From contig NZ_JACC01000025.1 in assembly GCF_000520955.1 (NCBI RefSeq), positions 1-64,000 of the forward strand: 64,000 nt of DNA, given 5' to 3'. Shown piece after piece: positions 28,176-35,773 of the stretch; within the stretch, counting starts at the first letter, position 1, and each line of letters begins with the position of its first letter. The notes under the pieces were generated by a model, which was given only the letters and a program-made list of their open reading frames with translations, had not been told where the DNA came from and made no database searches. This DNA comes from Aquimarina pacifica. Its GTDB lineage: Bacteria; Bacteroidota; Bacteroidia; Flavobacteriales; Flavobacteriaceae. The position numbers were made by a program, and so were the translations under genes.

Positions 28176-29306
28176 ATGAACCTAATAGAATACATAGAGC
28201 TCGTTTTTACAGACTATACATTACGTACCATAACACTGGGGACTGCTATATTAGGAGCCATTTGCGGTATGCTAGGAAGTTTTGCCGTATTACGAAAACA
28301 AAGTTTGCTTGGTGACGCCATTTCTCATGCAGCGTTGCCAGGGATTGCTATTGCCTTTCTTATTATCGGAACAAAAAACAGCTCTGTTTTTCTACTAGGA
28401 GCTTTAATAAGTGGACTAGTAGGAACTTTTTGGATTCGAGGAATTATAAATAAAACGCATCTTAAATCTGATACCGCATTAGGACTAATATTATCCCTTT
28501 TTTTTGGATTTGGAATGTTATTACTTACCTACATCCAAAAAAAACCAAATGCAAATCAAGCAGGTCTCGAAAGTTACCTTTTTGGACAAGCAGCCACCCT
28601 TCTCGAAAGCGATGTTTGGCTGATGGCAATAGTAACCGCTATTAGTTTAATTATATTACTTCTTTTCTGGAAAGAACTTAAATTACTCTTATTCGATACT
28701 GACTATACCAAAACACTAGGTTTTAACATCAAGTTTTTAGATATCCTAATCACTACATTTATTGTTATTGCTATCATTCTGGGATTGCAAACTGTTGGGG
28801 TTGTTCTTATGAGTGCAATGTTATTAGCCCCAGCAGCAGCAGCGAGACAATGGACAAATAACTTATCTATCATGGTAATTCTTGCTGCGATATTTGGTGC
28901 TGCTTCTGGTGTTATAGGTACCGCTATTAGTGCCAGTCATAACAACCTTTCTACCGGACCTGTAATAGTACTAGCAGCGGGAGTATTAGTAGCATTCTCA
29001 TTTATATTTTCACCAAGTCGTGGTCTTTTATTTAGAGAAATTCGTTTTAGAAAAAACAGAAATGATCTTCAACTACATAAAACACTATCCTTTATGTATA
29101 ATATAGCAAAAACACATGAAGACATAACACATCCACATGCTATCAAAATCTTGAATAATTTTCAGGGGTTTACAAAAAAATCATTACAACAACTAGAAGA
29201 TAAAGACTTCGTTCAAATCAAAGGAAATATGTGGTCAATGACAGAATCAGGATATCAAAATGCTTCGAACCTATATGACCAATTACTAAAAGAAAACAAT
29301 GAATAG
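28176..29306 (+). CDS. Metal ABC permease fused to winged-helix-like tail
   Basis: A 376-residue permease of the ABC-3 family with about eight or nine membrane helices in residues 1-290 (RKQSLLGDAISHAALPGIA is the family signature). A soluble tail follows (about 300-376, LSFMYNIAKTHEDITH ... LQQLEDKDFVQIKGNMWSMTESGYQNA). It looks like a DtxR-type winged helix, with a recognition-helix-like segment and a TESG wing. Standard ZnuB/MntB permeases of about 280 residues lack this. Its stop overlaps the next start by 8 bp. Confidence 0.9.
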   Translation: MNLIEYIELVFTDYTLRTITLGTAILGAICGMLGSFAVLRKQSLLGDAISHAALPGIAIAFLIIGTKNSSVFLLGALISGLVGTFWIRGIINKTHLKSDTALGLILSLFFGFGMLLLTYIQKKPNANQAGLESYLFGQAATLLESDVWLMAIVTAISLIILLLFWKELKLLLFDTDYTKTLGFNIKFLDILITTFIVIAIILGLQTVGVVLMSAMLLAPAAAARQWTNNLSIMVILAAIFGAASGVIGTAISASHNNLSTGPVIVLAAGVLVAFSFIFSPSRGLLFREIRFRKNRNDLQLHKTLSFMYNIAKTHEDITHPHAIKILNNFQGFTKKSLQQLEDKDFVQIKGNMWSMTESGYQNASNLYDQLLKENNE

Positions 29307-30459
29307 CGCACAGATAGAAATACAATTAATAGCCAGTTTAGTAGCCATTGCTTGTGCTATCCCGGGCACCTTTCTTGTACTTCGTAAAATGGCATTGATT
29401 ACTGATGCCATTAGTCATTCTATTTTACCCGGAATTGTTATAGGTTTTTTTATCACCCACGACCTCTCCTCACCTTTATTAATTCTTCTTGCCGCTGCTA
29501 GTGGCGTAATTACCGTAATATTAGTAGAATTTATTCAAAAAACAGGCCTGGTAAAAGAAGACACTGCTATTGGATTAGTTTTTCCTGCCCTATTCAGTAT
29601 TGGGATTATACTTATTGCCCAAAACGCTAATGATGTCCACCTCGATGTTGATGCTGTACTACTGGGTGAGCTTGCCTTTGCTCCTTTTGACAGACTAATT
29701 CTAGGAGGAATAGATGTAGGACCTAAATCTTTATGGATTATTGGTATTATCCTATGTTTTTCGATAGGATTACTGATTGCTTTTTTTAAAGAACTAAAGG
29801 TAAGTACATTTGATGTTGGCCTTGCCTCCTCTATGGGTCTTTCTCCTGTGCTCATGCATTATGGTTTAATGACCATGTCATCAATTACAACTGTTGGAGC
29901 ATTTGATGCCGTCGGAGCTATTTTGGTAATTGCGTTGATGATTGCACCAGCTGCTACAGCTTACTTATTGACAAATGATCTCAAAAAAATGCTACTACTA
30001 TCTGTATTATTCGGGGTCTGCAGTGCTATTCTTGGCTATTGGTTCGCGCACATATTAGATTTATCCATATCGGGATCAATGACCACTGTATTAGGTTTTA
30101 TTTTTTTAATGGTGTACTTATTTGCTCCAAACAAGGGGTTGTTTTCTGTCCTATACAGACAACGACAACAAAGAATAGAAGTATCTCTACTAACATTTCT
30201 TCTTCACCTAGGAAATCATATAGAAGAAGAAGAGCGTCATGTAAAGCATTTAAACGAACATATCAATTGGCAAAAAGTACGATCAAAGCTAGTCCTCAAT
30301 CTTGCCTTAAACAACAATATGATCACTATAGAAAACAATATTGTCTCCCTTACAAAAAAAGGAGAAAGTTTTACTACTGAGGCTATTGATTATATTGTAA
30401 ATAACAAAAATGCAGAAATTGAGAATATGAAAGATCGATTTTTCTTATTCAGGGGATAG
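29299..30459 (+). CDS. Second metal ABC permease with soluble tail
   Basis: A 386-residue ABC-3 permease (RKMALITDAISHSILPGIV signature; EDTAIGLVFPALFSIG) completing the importer, which therefore has two different permeases as in TroABCD. Residues about 295-386 form a soluble tail (LLTFLLHLGNHIEEEERHV ... NNNMITIENNIVSLTKKGESF) of winged-helix type. It is weaker than in the first permease but similar in layout. Translation is probably coupled to the upstream gene through the 8-bp overlap. Confidence 0.9.
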   Translation: MNSAQIEIQLIASLVAIACAIPGTFLVLRKMALITDAISHSILPGIVIGFFITHDLSSPLLILLAAASGVITVILVEFIQKTGLVKEDTAIGLVFPALFSIGIILIAQNANDVHLDVDAVLLGELAFAPFDRLILGGIDVGPKSLWIIGIILCFSIGLLIAFFKELKVSTFDVGLASSMGLSPVLMHYGLMTMSSITTVGAFDAVGAILVIALMIAPAATAYLLTNDLKKMLLLSVLFGVCSAILGYWFAHILDLSISGSMTTVLGFIFLMVYLFAPNKGLFSVLYRQRQQRIEVSLLTFLLHLGNHIEEEERHVKHLNEHINWQKVRSKLVLNLALNNNMITIENNIVSLTKKGESFTTEAIDYIVNNKNAEIENMKDRFFLFRG

Positions 30460-30568
30460 GTCTACATACAACCTTTCTAATTAAAGGTCTTCAAGACAAT
30501 CTCGAAACTTGATTTCACATTTAGTTATCAAAATAGTATCTTTATATGACAGCGCAAATCTATTGTTC

Positions 30569-30934
30569 ATGAAAAAAACCATTTTCTTACTTACTTTCAT
30601 CGTTTCTTTTATAGGCTATACACAACCAGAAAAAGTGTTTTTGGTAGAAGAGAAATTAAAAAAAAGAACAATTATTTATGTTCAAAATGATACCGAAGAA
30701 GATAAAAGTGTATTCTTAAAAGTTAATCCTGTGGGATATAGGAAAAGCGCGCAACGCCCTATTATTAAAAATATCCCTGCAAAAAGCAAAATGCAAATGC
30801 TCATTCTTATTCCTTTGGTTGATGTACCTTCTAATTACACATACAACTTAATTATTAATGATGAATTGCAGAGCATTGATGCAAAAAGAAACAAAGAAAA
30901 AGAACTTAAAAATAAAAAAGACGTCTTGTTTTAA
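30569..30934 (+). CDS. Small secreted protein, unknown function
   Basis: A 121-residue protein with a signal peptide (MKKTIFLLTFIVSFIGYTQ) and a mature beta-rich domain (KVFLVEEKLKKRTIIYVQND ... SVFLKVNPVGYRK ... MLILIPLVDVPSNYTYNLII), ending in a Lys-rich tail. The ATG at 30569 is chosen because the signal peptide begins there, although the frame extends upstream. I do not recognise the family; the strand pattern suggests an immunoglobulin-like fold. Confidence 0.65.
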   Translation: MKKTIFLLTFIVSFIGYTQPEKVFLVEEKLKKRTIIYVQNDTEEDKSVFLKVNPVGYRKSAQRPIIKNIPAKSKMQMLILIPLVDVPSNYTYNLIINDELQSIDAKRNKEKELKNKKDVLF

Positions 30935-30950
30935 TCGTAGAAAAATGAAT

Positions 30951-31646
30951 TTAATCTAAAGAGGAATTTCTTTGAGCCTTTCTTTTAACTACTTCAATAA
31001 TTACAGGTATATACTTTTTGCCATTTCCTTTATATACTTGCTCATATAATTGTATAGCCTCTTTATACTCGCCTTTTGATTCTAAAACCCAAGCCAAAAA
31101 ATAACTTGACTTCAAGTCTTTACCCATAGACAAGTTACTTCTAAAATCTTGTTCAGCCTTATCCAACTCCCCACTAATAAAGTACCGTATTCCTCTTTCC
31201 CAAACCAAGTCTTTATCAGTATTAGTATTAATTAATGCAGTTAAAGAGTCTATTTTTTTTTCTATTTCTCCTTCAGCCTTTTCTTTTTTAAATGATGATG
31301 TACGCCTTCCTTCCTCTACGATATCATAAAAAAAATCACACTTATGCACTAATACTTTTTGTAGATCATACATCAAGTTACTTACACTTTTGTATGCTTT
31401 TTCAAATACATCAGGATCAAAACCATTATTTATTTCCTCTTTTTGCTTCCCTTTTTCAATTTTTGGCAAATACTCTTTAGAACAATTATCTAGAAGACGT
31501 TCATTATTTTTTTTTAAATCACCTTTTGAAATACAAGAACACACATTATCAGCATAAGTATCCATTTGAGATTCGCTCAACCTATATTCCTGACTATTAG
31601 CGACACCAGATATCATTATGAGAATTAGCAATTGAGCACGAATCAT
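30951..31646 (-). CDS. Secreted TPR-like protein
   Basis: A 231-residue exported protein (signal peptide ending near GVANSQ). The N-terminal part has a Cys-rich segment (NVCSCISKGD ... LLDNCSKEY ... VHKCDFF) typical of small flavobacterial periplasmic proteins. The C-terminal 70 residues form about two tetratricopeptide repeats (ERGIRYFISGELDKAEQDF; YFLAWVLESKGEYKEAIQLYEQVY). It probably mediates protein contacts; function unknown. It converges with the small secreted gene at 30569. Confidence 0.7.
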   Translation of the reverse strand: MIRAQLLILIMISGVANSQEYRLSESQMDTYADNVCSCISKGDLKKNNERLLDNCSKEYLPKIEKGKQKEEINNGFDPDVFEKAYKSVSNLMYDLQKVLVHKCDFFYDIVEEGRRTSSFKKEKAEGEIEKKIDSLTALINTNTDKDLVWERGIRYFISGELDKAEQDFRSNLSMGKDLKSSYFLAWVLESKGEYKEAIQLYEQVYKGNGKKYIPVIIEVVKRKAQRNSSLD

Positions 31647-31772
31647 TTTTACATTTTAATTTATAAACCAAATAAGCAAATGACACTTTTCTTATCTCGC
31701 TATTCTATTATTTTTTTGGTATTTTATTATTTCAAAACCAGACACTTTTTCGGATAGAAAATTTAGACCTTT

Positions 31773-33113
31773 TTAGAACTGACGATCTACGTCCCATGCT
31801 TCGAGATATTCTTTAACTCGCTGCACAAACTGTCCGCCTAATGCTCCGTTTACCACTCTATGATCATAGGAATGTGATAAAAACATTCTATAACGTATGC
31901 CTATAAAATCTCCTTCTGGTGTTTCTATTACTGCAGGAACTTTTCTTATAGCTCCTAATGCCAATATACCTACCTGAGGTTGATTGATTATTGGCGTTCC
32001 CATAATACTTCCAAAAGACCCAACATTGGTTACCGTATATGTTCCATCTTGAATATCATCAGGCTTTAAAGAATTATTTCGAGATCGGTTTGCTAAGTCA
32101 TTGACAGCCTTGGTAACGCCCACCAAATTTAATTGATCAGCATTTTTGATAACAGGAACAATTAAATTACCATCTGCTAAGGCAGTGGCCATTCCTATAT
32201 TAATATTCTTCTTTTTGATGATGCTAGACCCCTTAACAGAGATATTCATCATAGGAAAATCTCTTAATGCTTTAGCTACAGACTCTATAAAAATAGGAGT
32301 AAATGTAAGGTTCTCTCCTTCCCTATTCATAAAATCCGTCTTCACCTTATTTCTCCAATTCCAGATATTAGTTACATCTGCTTCTATAAAAGATTGCACA
32401 TGAGCAGATGTATTAATAGAATCAATCATATGTTGAGAAACAAGTTTACCCATTCGGGTCATTTCTATGATTTCATCTTCTCCAGAAACTATTGCTGTTG
32501 ATTCCTTAGCAGGTATTGCTTCTTTTGTAGTAACTTCTTTAATGGTATTAGAAGTATCAATACCCGCAATATCTACTGAATTTGATCGATTCTCAATGAA
32601 CTTCAAAATATCATTTTTGGTTACACGGCCATCTTTACCAGTTCCCTCAATTGTATCAAGTTCTAACTCAGAAACTCCTTCTGCAGAAGCGATATTTTTG
32701 ACTAATGGTGAATAAAATTTATCACTTTCAACTATTTCGGATGATGATGCATTAGCAGATGTATCTATTACCGCTGCCATTTGTGTTTCTAAAATCTTTG
32801 CCTCATCAGAAGAATCATCCTCATCATTATCTAACGCGGTATCTTTAAGAAAAGAATCTGATACTGCTTCTCCATTTGTTTGTATAACGGCTATTGTCTG
32901 CCCTACCTTCACAACATCATCTACCTCAAAGAGTTTCTTAACAAGAACACCCTCTACTTCACTAGGAACCTCACTATCAACCTTATCTGTAGCGATCTCA
33001 ACAACTGCATCGTCCATTTCTATTGTATCCCCAACTTCTTTTAACCAAGTTGTAATGGTTGCTTCTGCAACACTTTCACCCATTTTAGGAAGTTTAAGCT
33101 CAAATTCTGCCAT
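31773..33113 (-). CDS. 2-oxoacid dehydrogenase E2 (acyltransferase)
   Basis: A 446-residue dihydrolipoamide acyltransferase. The lipoyl domain (1-80) has the lipoylated Lys44 in IATDKVDSEVP, the E1/E3-binding domain is at about 133-170 (SPLVKNIASAEGVSELELD ... GRVTKNDIL), and the catalytic CAT-fold domain is at about 215-446. The substrate is probably a branched-chain 2-oxoacid, but this cannot be fixed without E1, which is not nearby. The active-site motif reads DHRVVNG, with Asn where HxxxDG enzymes have Asp. It is monocistronic. Confidence 0.92.
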   Translation of the reverse strand: MAEFELKLPKMGESVAEATITTWLKEVGDTIEMDDAVVEIATDKVDSEVPSEVEGVLVKKLFEVDDVVKVGQTIAVIQTNGEAVSDSFLKDTALDNDEDDSSDEAKILETQMAAVIDTSANASSSEIVESDKFYSPLVKNIASAEGVSELELDTIEGTGKDGRVTKNDILKFIENRSNSVDIAGIDTSNTIKEVTTKEAIPAKESTAIVSGEDEIIEMTRMGKLVSQHMIDSINTSAHVQSFIEADVTNIWNWRNKVKTDFMNREGENLTFTPIFIESVAKALRDFPMMNISVKGSSIIKKKNINIGMATALADGNLIVPVIKNADQLNLVGVTKAVNDLANRSRNNSLKPDDIQDGTYTVTNVGSFGSIMGTPIINQPQVGILALGAIRKVPAVIETPEGDFIGIRYRMFLSHSYDHRVVNGALGGQFVQRVKEYLEAWDVDRQF

Positions 33114-33435
33114 ATTCTTAATAAATAGTCTTTTTACGTTATTCTTTTTGCGAATTTAATTAAAATTAAAGTCAAACAATGCTTTATTTATATTAAAATT
33201 TATTTAAAAACCACTTCTAATTACTCGTATCCAGAAGTTTTATTTTATTATAAAAGTCACTAAAGGTCGTCAAAAATAATCCCGATCATTAGTATCCCCC
33301 AAATTTACTGTAAATTCTAAGGAGTTATTCAAAATTAACTAAGGTATTTCTTACGTTCATCAAACACTTTTTTTAAACATTAAAAATCAAGGCGATGGCA
33401 CTTTAATTCTGTATTCAAAAAGTGTATTAGTATCG
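33114..33435. other. 322-bp gap between E2 gene and recR
   Basis: AT-rich sequence without a frame, hairpin or clear promoter box that I can support. It should hold the recR 3' end signals and the E2 promoter (minus strand). Confidence 0.3.
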
Positions 33436-34056
33436 TTAAGAATTTTTAATTGCTTTCTCAAAAGGGATTCTATTCACAATACTTCTTCCCAACGTGACTT
33501 CATCGGCATACTCTAGCTCATCATTTACACCAATACCCCTGGCAATTGTTGAAGTCTTAATATCTAACCCTTCTAATTGTTTGTATATGAAAAAATTAGT
33601 GGTATCACCTTCCATAGTAGCACTCAGTGCAAATATTAATTCTTTTATCTCTCCTAAAGCAGCCTTCTCTACCAAAGAAGCAATATTTAATTCATTAGGA
33701 CCAATACCATCAAGTGGACTTATTTTTCCTCCTAGAACATAGTACAACCCCCTGTATTGCCCAGTACTCTCTATTGCCATAACATCTCGTATATCCTCAA
33801 CAACACAAACAATCCCTCTGTTTCTACTAGGATTATTACAAATCTCGCAAATATCTACATCACTGATACTGAAACATGTTTTACAATACTTAATATCTTT
33901 TCTCAGAGCTCCCAAAGCGTTTGTTAAGTGTTCTGTTTGTGATTGAGGTTGTCTTAACAAATGTAATACCAATCTTAATGCAGTACGCTTGCCGACACCC
34001 GGTAATTGAGACATTTCATATACCGCGTTTTCTAATAATTTTGAAGAAAATTCCAT
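33436..34056 (-). CDS. recR: Recombination mediator RecR
   Basis: A 206-residue RecR with helix-hairpin-helix ([17 protein letters not shown]), the four-Cys zinc finger (CKTC ... CEIC) and the Toprim domain ([14 protein letters not shown] ... [12 protein letters not shown]). With RecF/RecO it loads RecA onto gapped DNA. It is read as a single gene with a TAAATTTG -7 box just 8 bp upstream. Confidence 0.97.
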   Translation of the reverse strand: MEFSSKLLENAVYEMSQLPGVGKRTALRLVLHLLRQPQSQTEHLTNALGALRKDIKYCKTCFSISDVDICEICNNPSRNRGIVCVVEDIRDVMAIESTGQYRGLYYVLGGKISPLDGIGPNELNIASLVEKAALGEIKELIFALSATMEGDTTNFFIYKQLEGLDIKTSTIARGIGVNDELEYADEVTLGRSIVNRIPFEKAIKNS

Positions 34057-34370
34057 ATCGGGGCAAATTTACAGTTTTTAAGCTGAATTCTTTGATTTTT
34101 CTATGTACCAAAGAATTCTGGTAAGATAGAACCTCCTAAAATTTAAAGTTCTTAGTAATTACGTTCATTAGAAAAACAATAAGAGCCTAAAATTAATCCT
34201 ACTGCTATTATTTCGCTTCTTTCTTGACAGTTAGTAAGCTAGTTTTTATTTGACCAAAACTATATAATACTAAAATTAAGAGAACATGAATATTCCTTCT
34301 ATAACCGAGTACTAATCGATAATACAGGTTGAAAGCATTTTTATTATTTTTACTAAAAAAGTAAACAATC
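34057..34370. other. 314-bp divergent gap recR / small membrane gene
   Basis: Apart from the recR -7 candidate I see no gene or structure. A minus-strand frame at 34208-34474 overlaps the small plus-strand gene and is judged to be chance. Confidence 0.3.
34064..34071 (-). promoter_or_regulatory. Candidate -7 box of recR
   Basis: TAAATTTG on the minus strand, exact TAnnTTTG. It is so close to the ATG (7 bp) that the transcript would be nearly leaderless, which lowers confidence. Confidence 0.3.
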
Positions 34371-34538
34371 ATGTTCGACTCACTTTCAGAAGAAATGCAG
34401 CTTATTCTGATGATTATTGGTATTGCGGTTTTATTTGTTGCCGTATCCTGGAATACTAAAAGAAATAAAAACAAGTTGTATCACAGAGGTAAGCGCAATT
34501 TTAAAAATAATTATCTAGCTAAAAAAAAGAAAAAATAA
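34371..34538 (+). CDS. 55-residue single-pass membrane protein
   Basis: An ATG-started frame of 55 codons: an acidic N-terminus (MFDSLSEEMQ), one membrane helix (LILMIIGIAVLFVAVSW), then a strongly basic tail (about 17 Lys/Arg in 27 residues) ending in five lysines. The charge layout predicts the N-terminus outside and the C-terminus in the cytoplasm. It lies 62 bp before the adenosyltransferase gene on the same strand. I do not recognise a family, but composition and spacing look genuine. Confidence 0.6.
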   Translation: MFDSLSEEMQLILMIIGIAVLFVAVSWNTKRNKNKLYHRGKRNFKNNYLAKKKKK

Positions 34539-34600
34539 AATAGTTGTATTGTATTGTTTGAAGCAAAAAAAATGATATTATATCAACACACTTACATCTT

Positions 34601-35182
34601 ATGAAAATATATACAAAAACGGGAGACAAAGGAACCACTGCTTTATTTGGAGGAACTAGAGTCCCCAAACATCATATTCGAATTGATAGTTATGGCACCA
34701 TTGATGAACTAAATTCATACATTGGACTCCTAAGAGATCAAAATATAGATAATCACAGCGCAACTACATTGATAACCATTCAAAATAAACTTTTTACTAT
34801 TGGTTCTATTTTGGCCACTGATCCCGAAAAAGCAATTCTTAAAAATGGTCAAAAGCGTTTAACTATCCCTACCATACAAATAGAGGATATTGAACTATTA
34901 GAAAAAGAAATAGATCAAATGAATCAAACATTACCACCAATGACCAATTTTATATTACCCGGAGGACATCAGACCGTGTCATTCTGTCACATTGCCCGTT
35001 GCATATGCAGACGTGCAGAGCGCCTTGCGACAGCTTTATATGAAATAAGCCCCTTTGAACCATCAACATTACAGTACTTAAACCGACTATCTGACTATCT
35101 TTTTGTACTGGCACGAAAATTGTCCCAAAGTCTAAAAGCAGAAGAAGTAAAATGGATTCCTGAAAAAAATTCTAAACTTTGA
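34601..35182 (+). CDS. PduO-type cob(I)alamin adenosyltransferase
   Basis: A 193-residue trimeric-type enzyme that makes adenosylcobalamin from cob(I)alamin and ATP. The ATP-binding N-terminus KIYTKTGDKGTTALFGG, the SYGTIDELNSYIG helix, and the late FILPGG ... ARCICRRAER and YLNRLSDYLFVLAR segments are all present. It supplies cofactor for B12 enzymes; the mutase chaperone gene meaB lies at 44065, which suggests methylmalonyl-CoA mutase as the client. Confidence 0.95.
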   Translation: MKIYTKTGDKGTTALFGGTRVPKHHIRIDSYGTIDELNSYIGLLRDQNIDNHSATTLITIQNKLFTIGSILATDPEKAILKNGQKRLTIPTIQIEDIELLEKEIDQMNQTLPPMTNFILPGGHQTVSFCHIARCICRRAERLATALYEISPFEPSTLQYLNRLSDYLFVLARKLSQSLKAEEVKWIPEKNSKL

Positions 35183-35261
35183 TTACCAGCTTTTTTTCGT
35201 AAATAAAAACCATAAAAAAATCACGTTCTTATAATTATTGTTTAAATAATTAATTTTTTAC

Positions 35262-35291
35262 TTGACTTTTTAAACTAAAAAATTATTTTTG
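35262..35291 (+). promoter_or_regulatory. Bacteroidetes-type promoter
   Basis: TTG at 35262-35264, 19-bp spacer, TATTTTTG at 35284-35291 (TAnnTTTG). It is the best full -33/-7 match seen in the window and lies 24 bp before the ATG of the 73-residue gene. Confidence 0.7.
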
Positions 35292-35314
35292 CAAAAAATA
35301 AACCAGTAAAGAGT

Positions 35315-35536
35315 ATGTATTGGACTTTAGAATTAGCGTCCTATTTGAGTGACGCACCTTGGCCAGCTACAAAAGACGAATTGATAGATTATGCAATTCG
35401 TACTGGAGCGCCCTTAGAGGTTGTAGAAAACCTACAAGCAATTGAAGATGAAGGAGATTCATATGACTCTATAGAGGAGATATGGCCCGACTATCCTACC
35501 GACGAAGATTATCTTTGGAATGAGGATGAATATTAA
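35315..35536 (+). CDS. DUF2795-like small acidic protein
   Basis: A 73-residue protein (MYWTLELASYLSDAPWPATKDELIDYAIRTGAP in outline) whose N-terminal half fits the DUF2795 fold seen in small bacterial proteins. The C-terminal half is highly acidic (about 18 Asp/Glu in the last 35 residues). Function is unknown. It has its own promoter and terminator and lies upstream of secA, an arrangement I recall from other Bacteroidetes. Confidence 0.75.
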   Translation: MYWTLELASYLSDAPWPATKDELIDYAIRTGAPLEVVENLQAIEDEGDSYDSIEEIWPDYPTDEDYLWNEDEY

Positions 35537-35553
35537 ATCAACGAAATAGTATT

Positions 35554-35581
35554 AAAAGTCTCGCAAGAGGCTTTTTTTTTG
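35554..35581 (+). terminator. Terminator of the DUF2795-like gene
   Basis: AAAAGTCTC-GCAA-GAGGCTTTT with one G-U pair, followed by a run of Ts. It begins 17 bp after the stop codon. Confidence 0.85.
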
Positions 35582-35638
35582 CGTAAATTATGCCGTTTTT
35601 AGGCAGTTTACCAATTTACGCACATTACAATGTATAAT

Positions 35639-35745
35639 AAGCCCTTGGGCTTGAGATAGCATCAATCCTTTGTAAAACAAAGGATTATGATGGTTCGTGT
35701 TATTTTTTTAAAATTAACACTATTTAATTTCGTTTCGAAATTAAA
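35639..35745 (+). promoter_or_regulatory. Structured leader upstream of secA
   Basis: Three consecutive inverted repeats: AAGCCCTTGGGCTT (35639-35652); ATCCTTTGT-AAA-ACAAAGGAT (35665-35685), extended by CATCA/TGATG arms; and a perfect 10-bp stem with TTT loop, TTTAATTTCG/CGAAATTAAA (35723-35745). The last ends 28 bp before the secA ATG. A T-run (35703-35709) follows the second hairpin by about 11 nt. This looks like a folded 5' untranslated region. Confidence 0.5.
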
Positions 35746-35773
35746 ATCTCATTTAAACACACAACCATAAATT

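Noticed and set aside
30039..30380. 113-codon plus-strand frame inside the second permease
   Set aside because: Alternate frame of a coding region with a clear permease reading.
34208..34474. 88-codon minus-strand frame
   Set aside because: Opposite to the better supported 55-residue membrane protein and without features.
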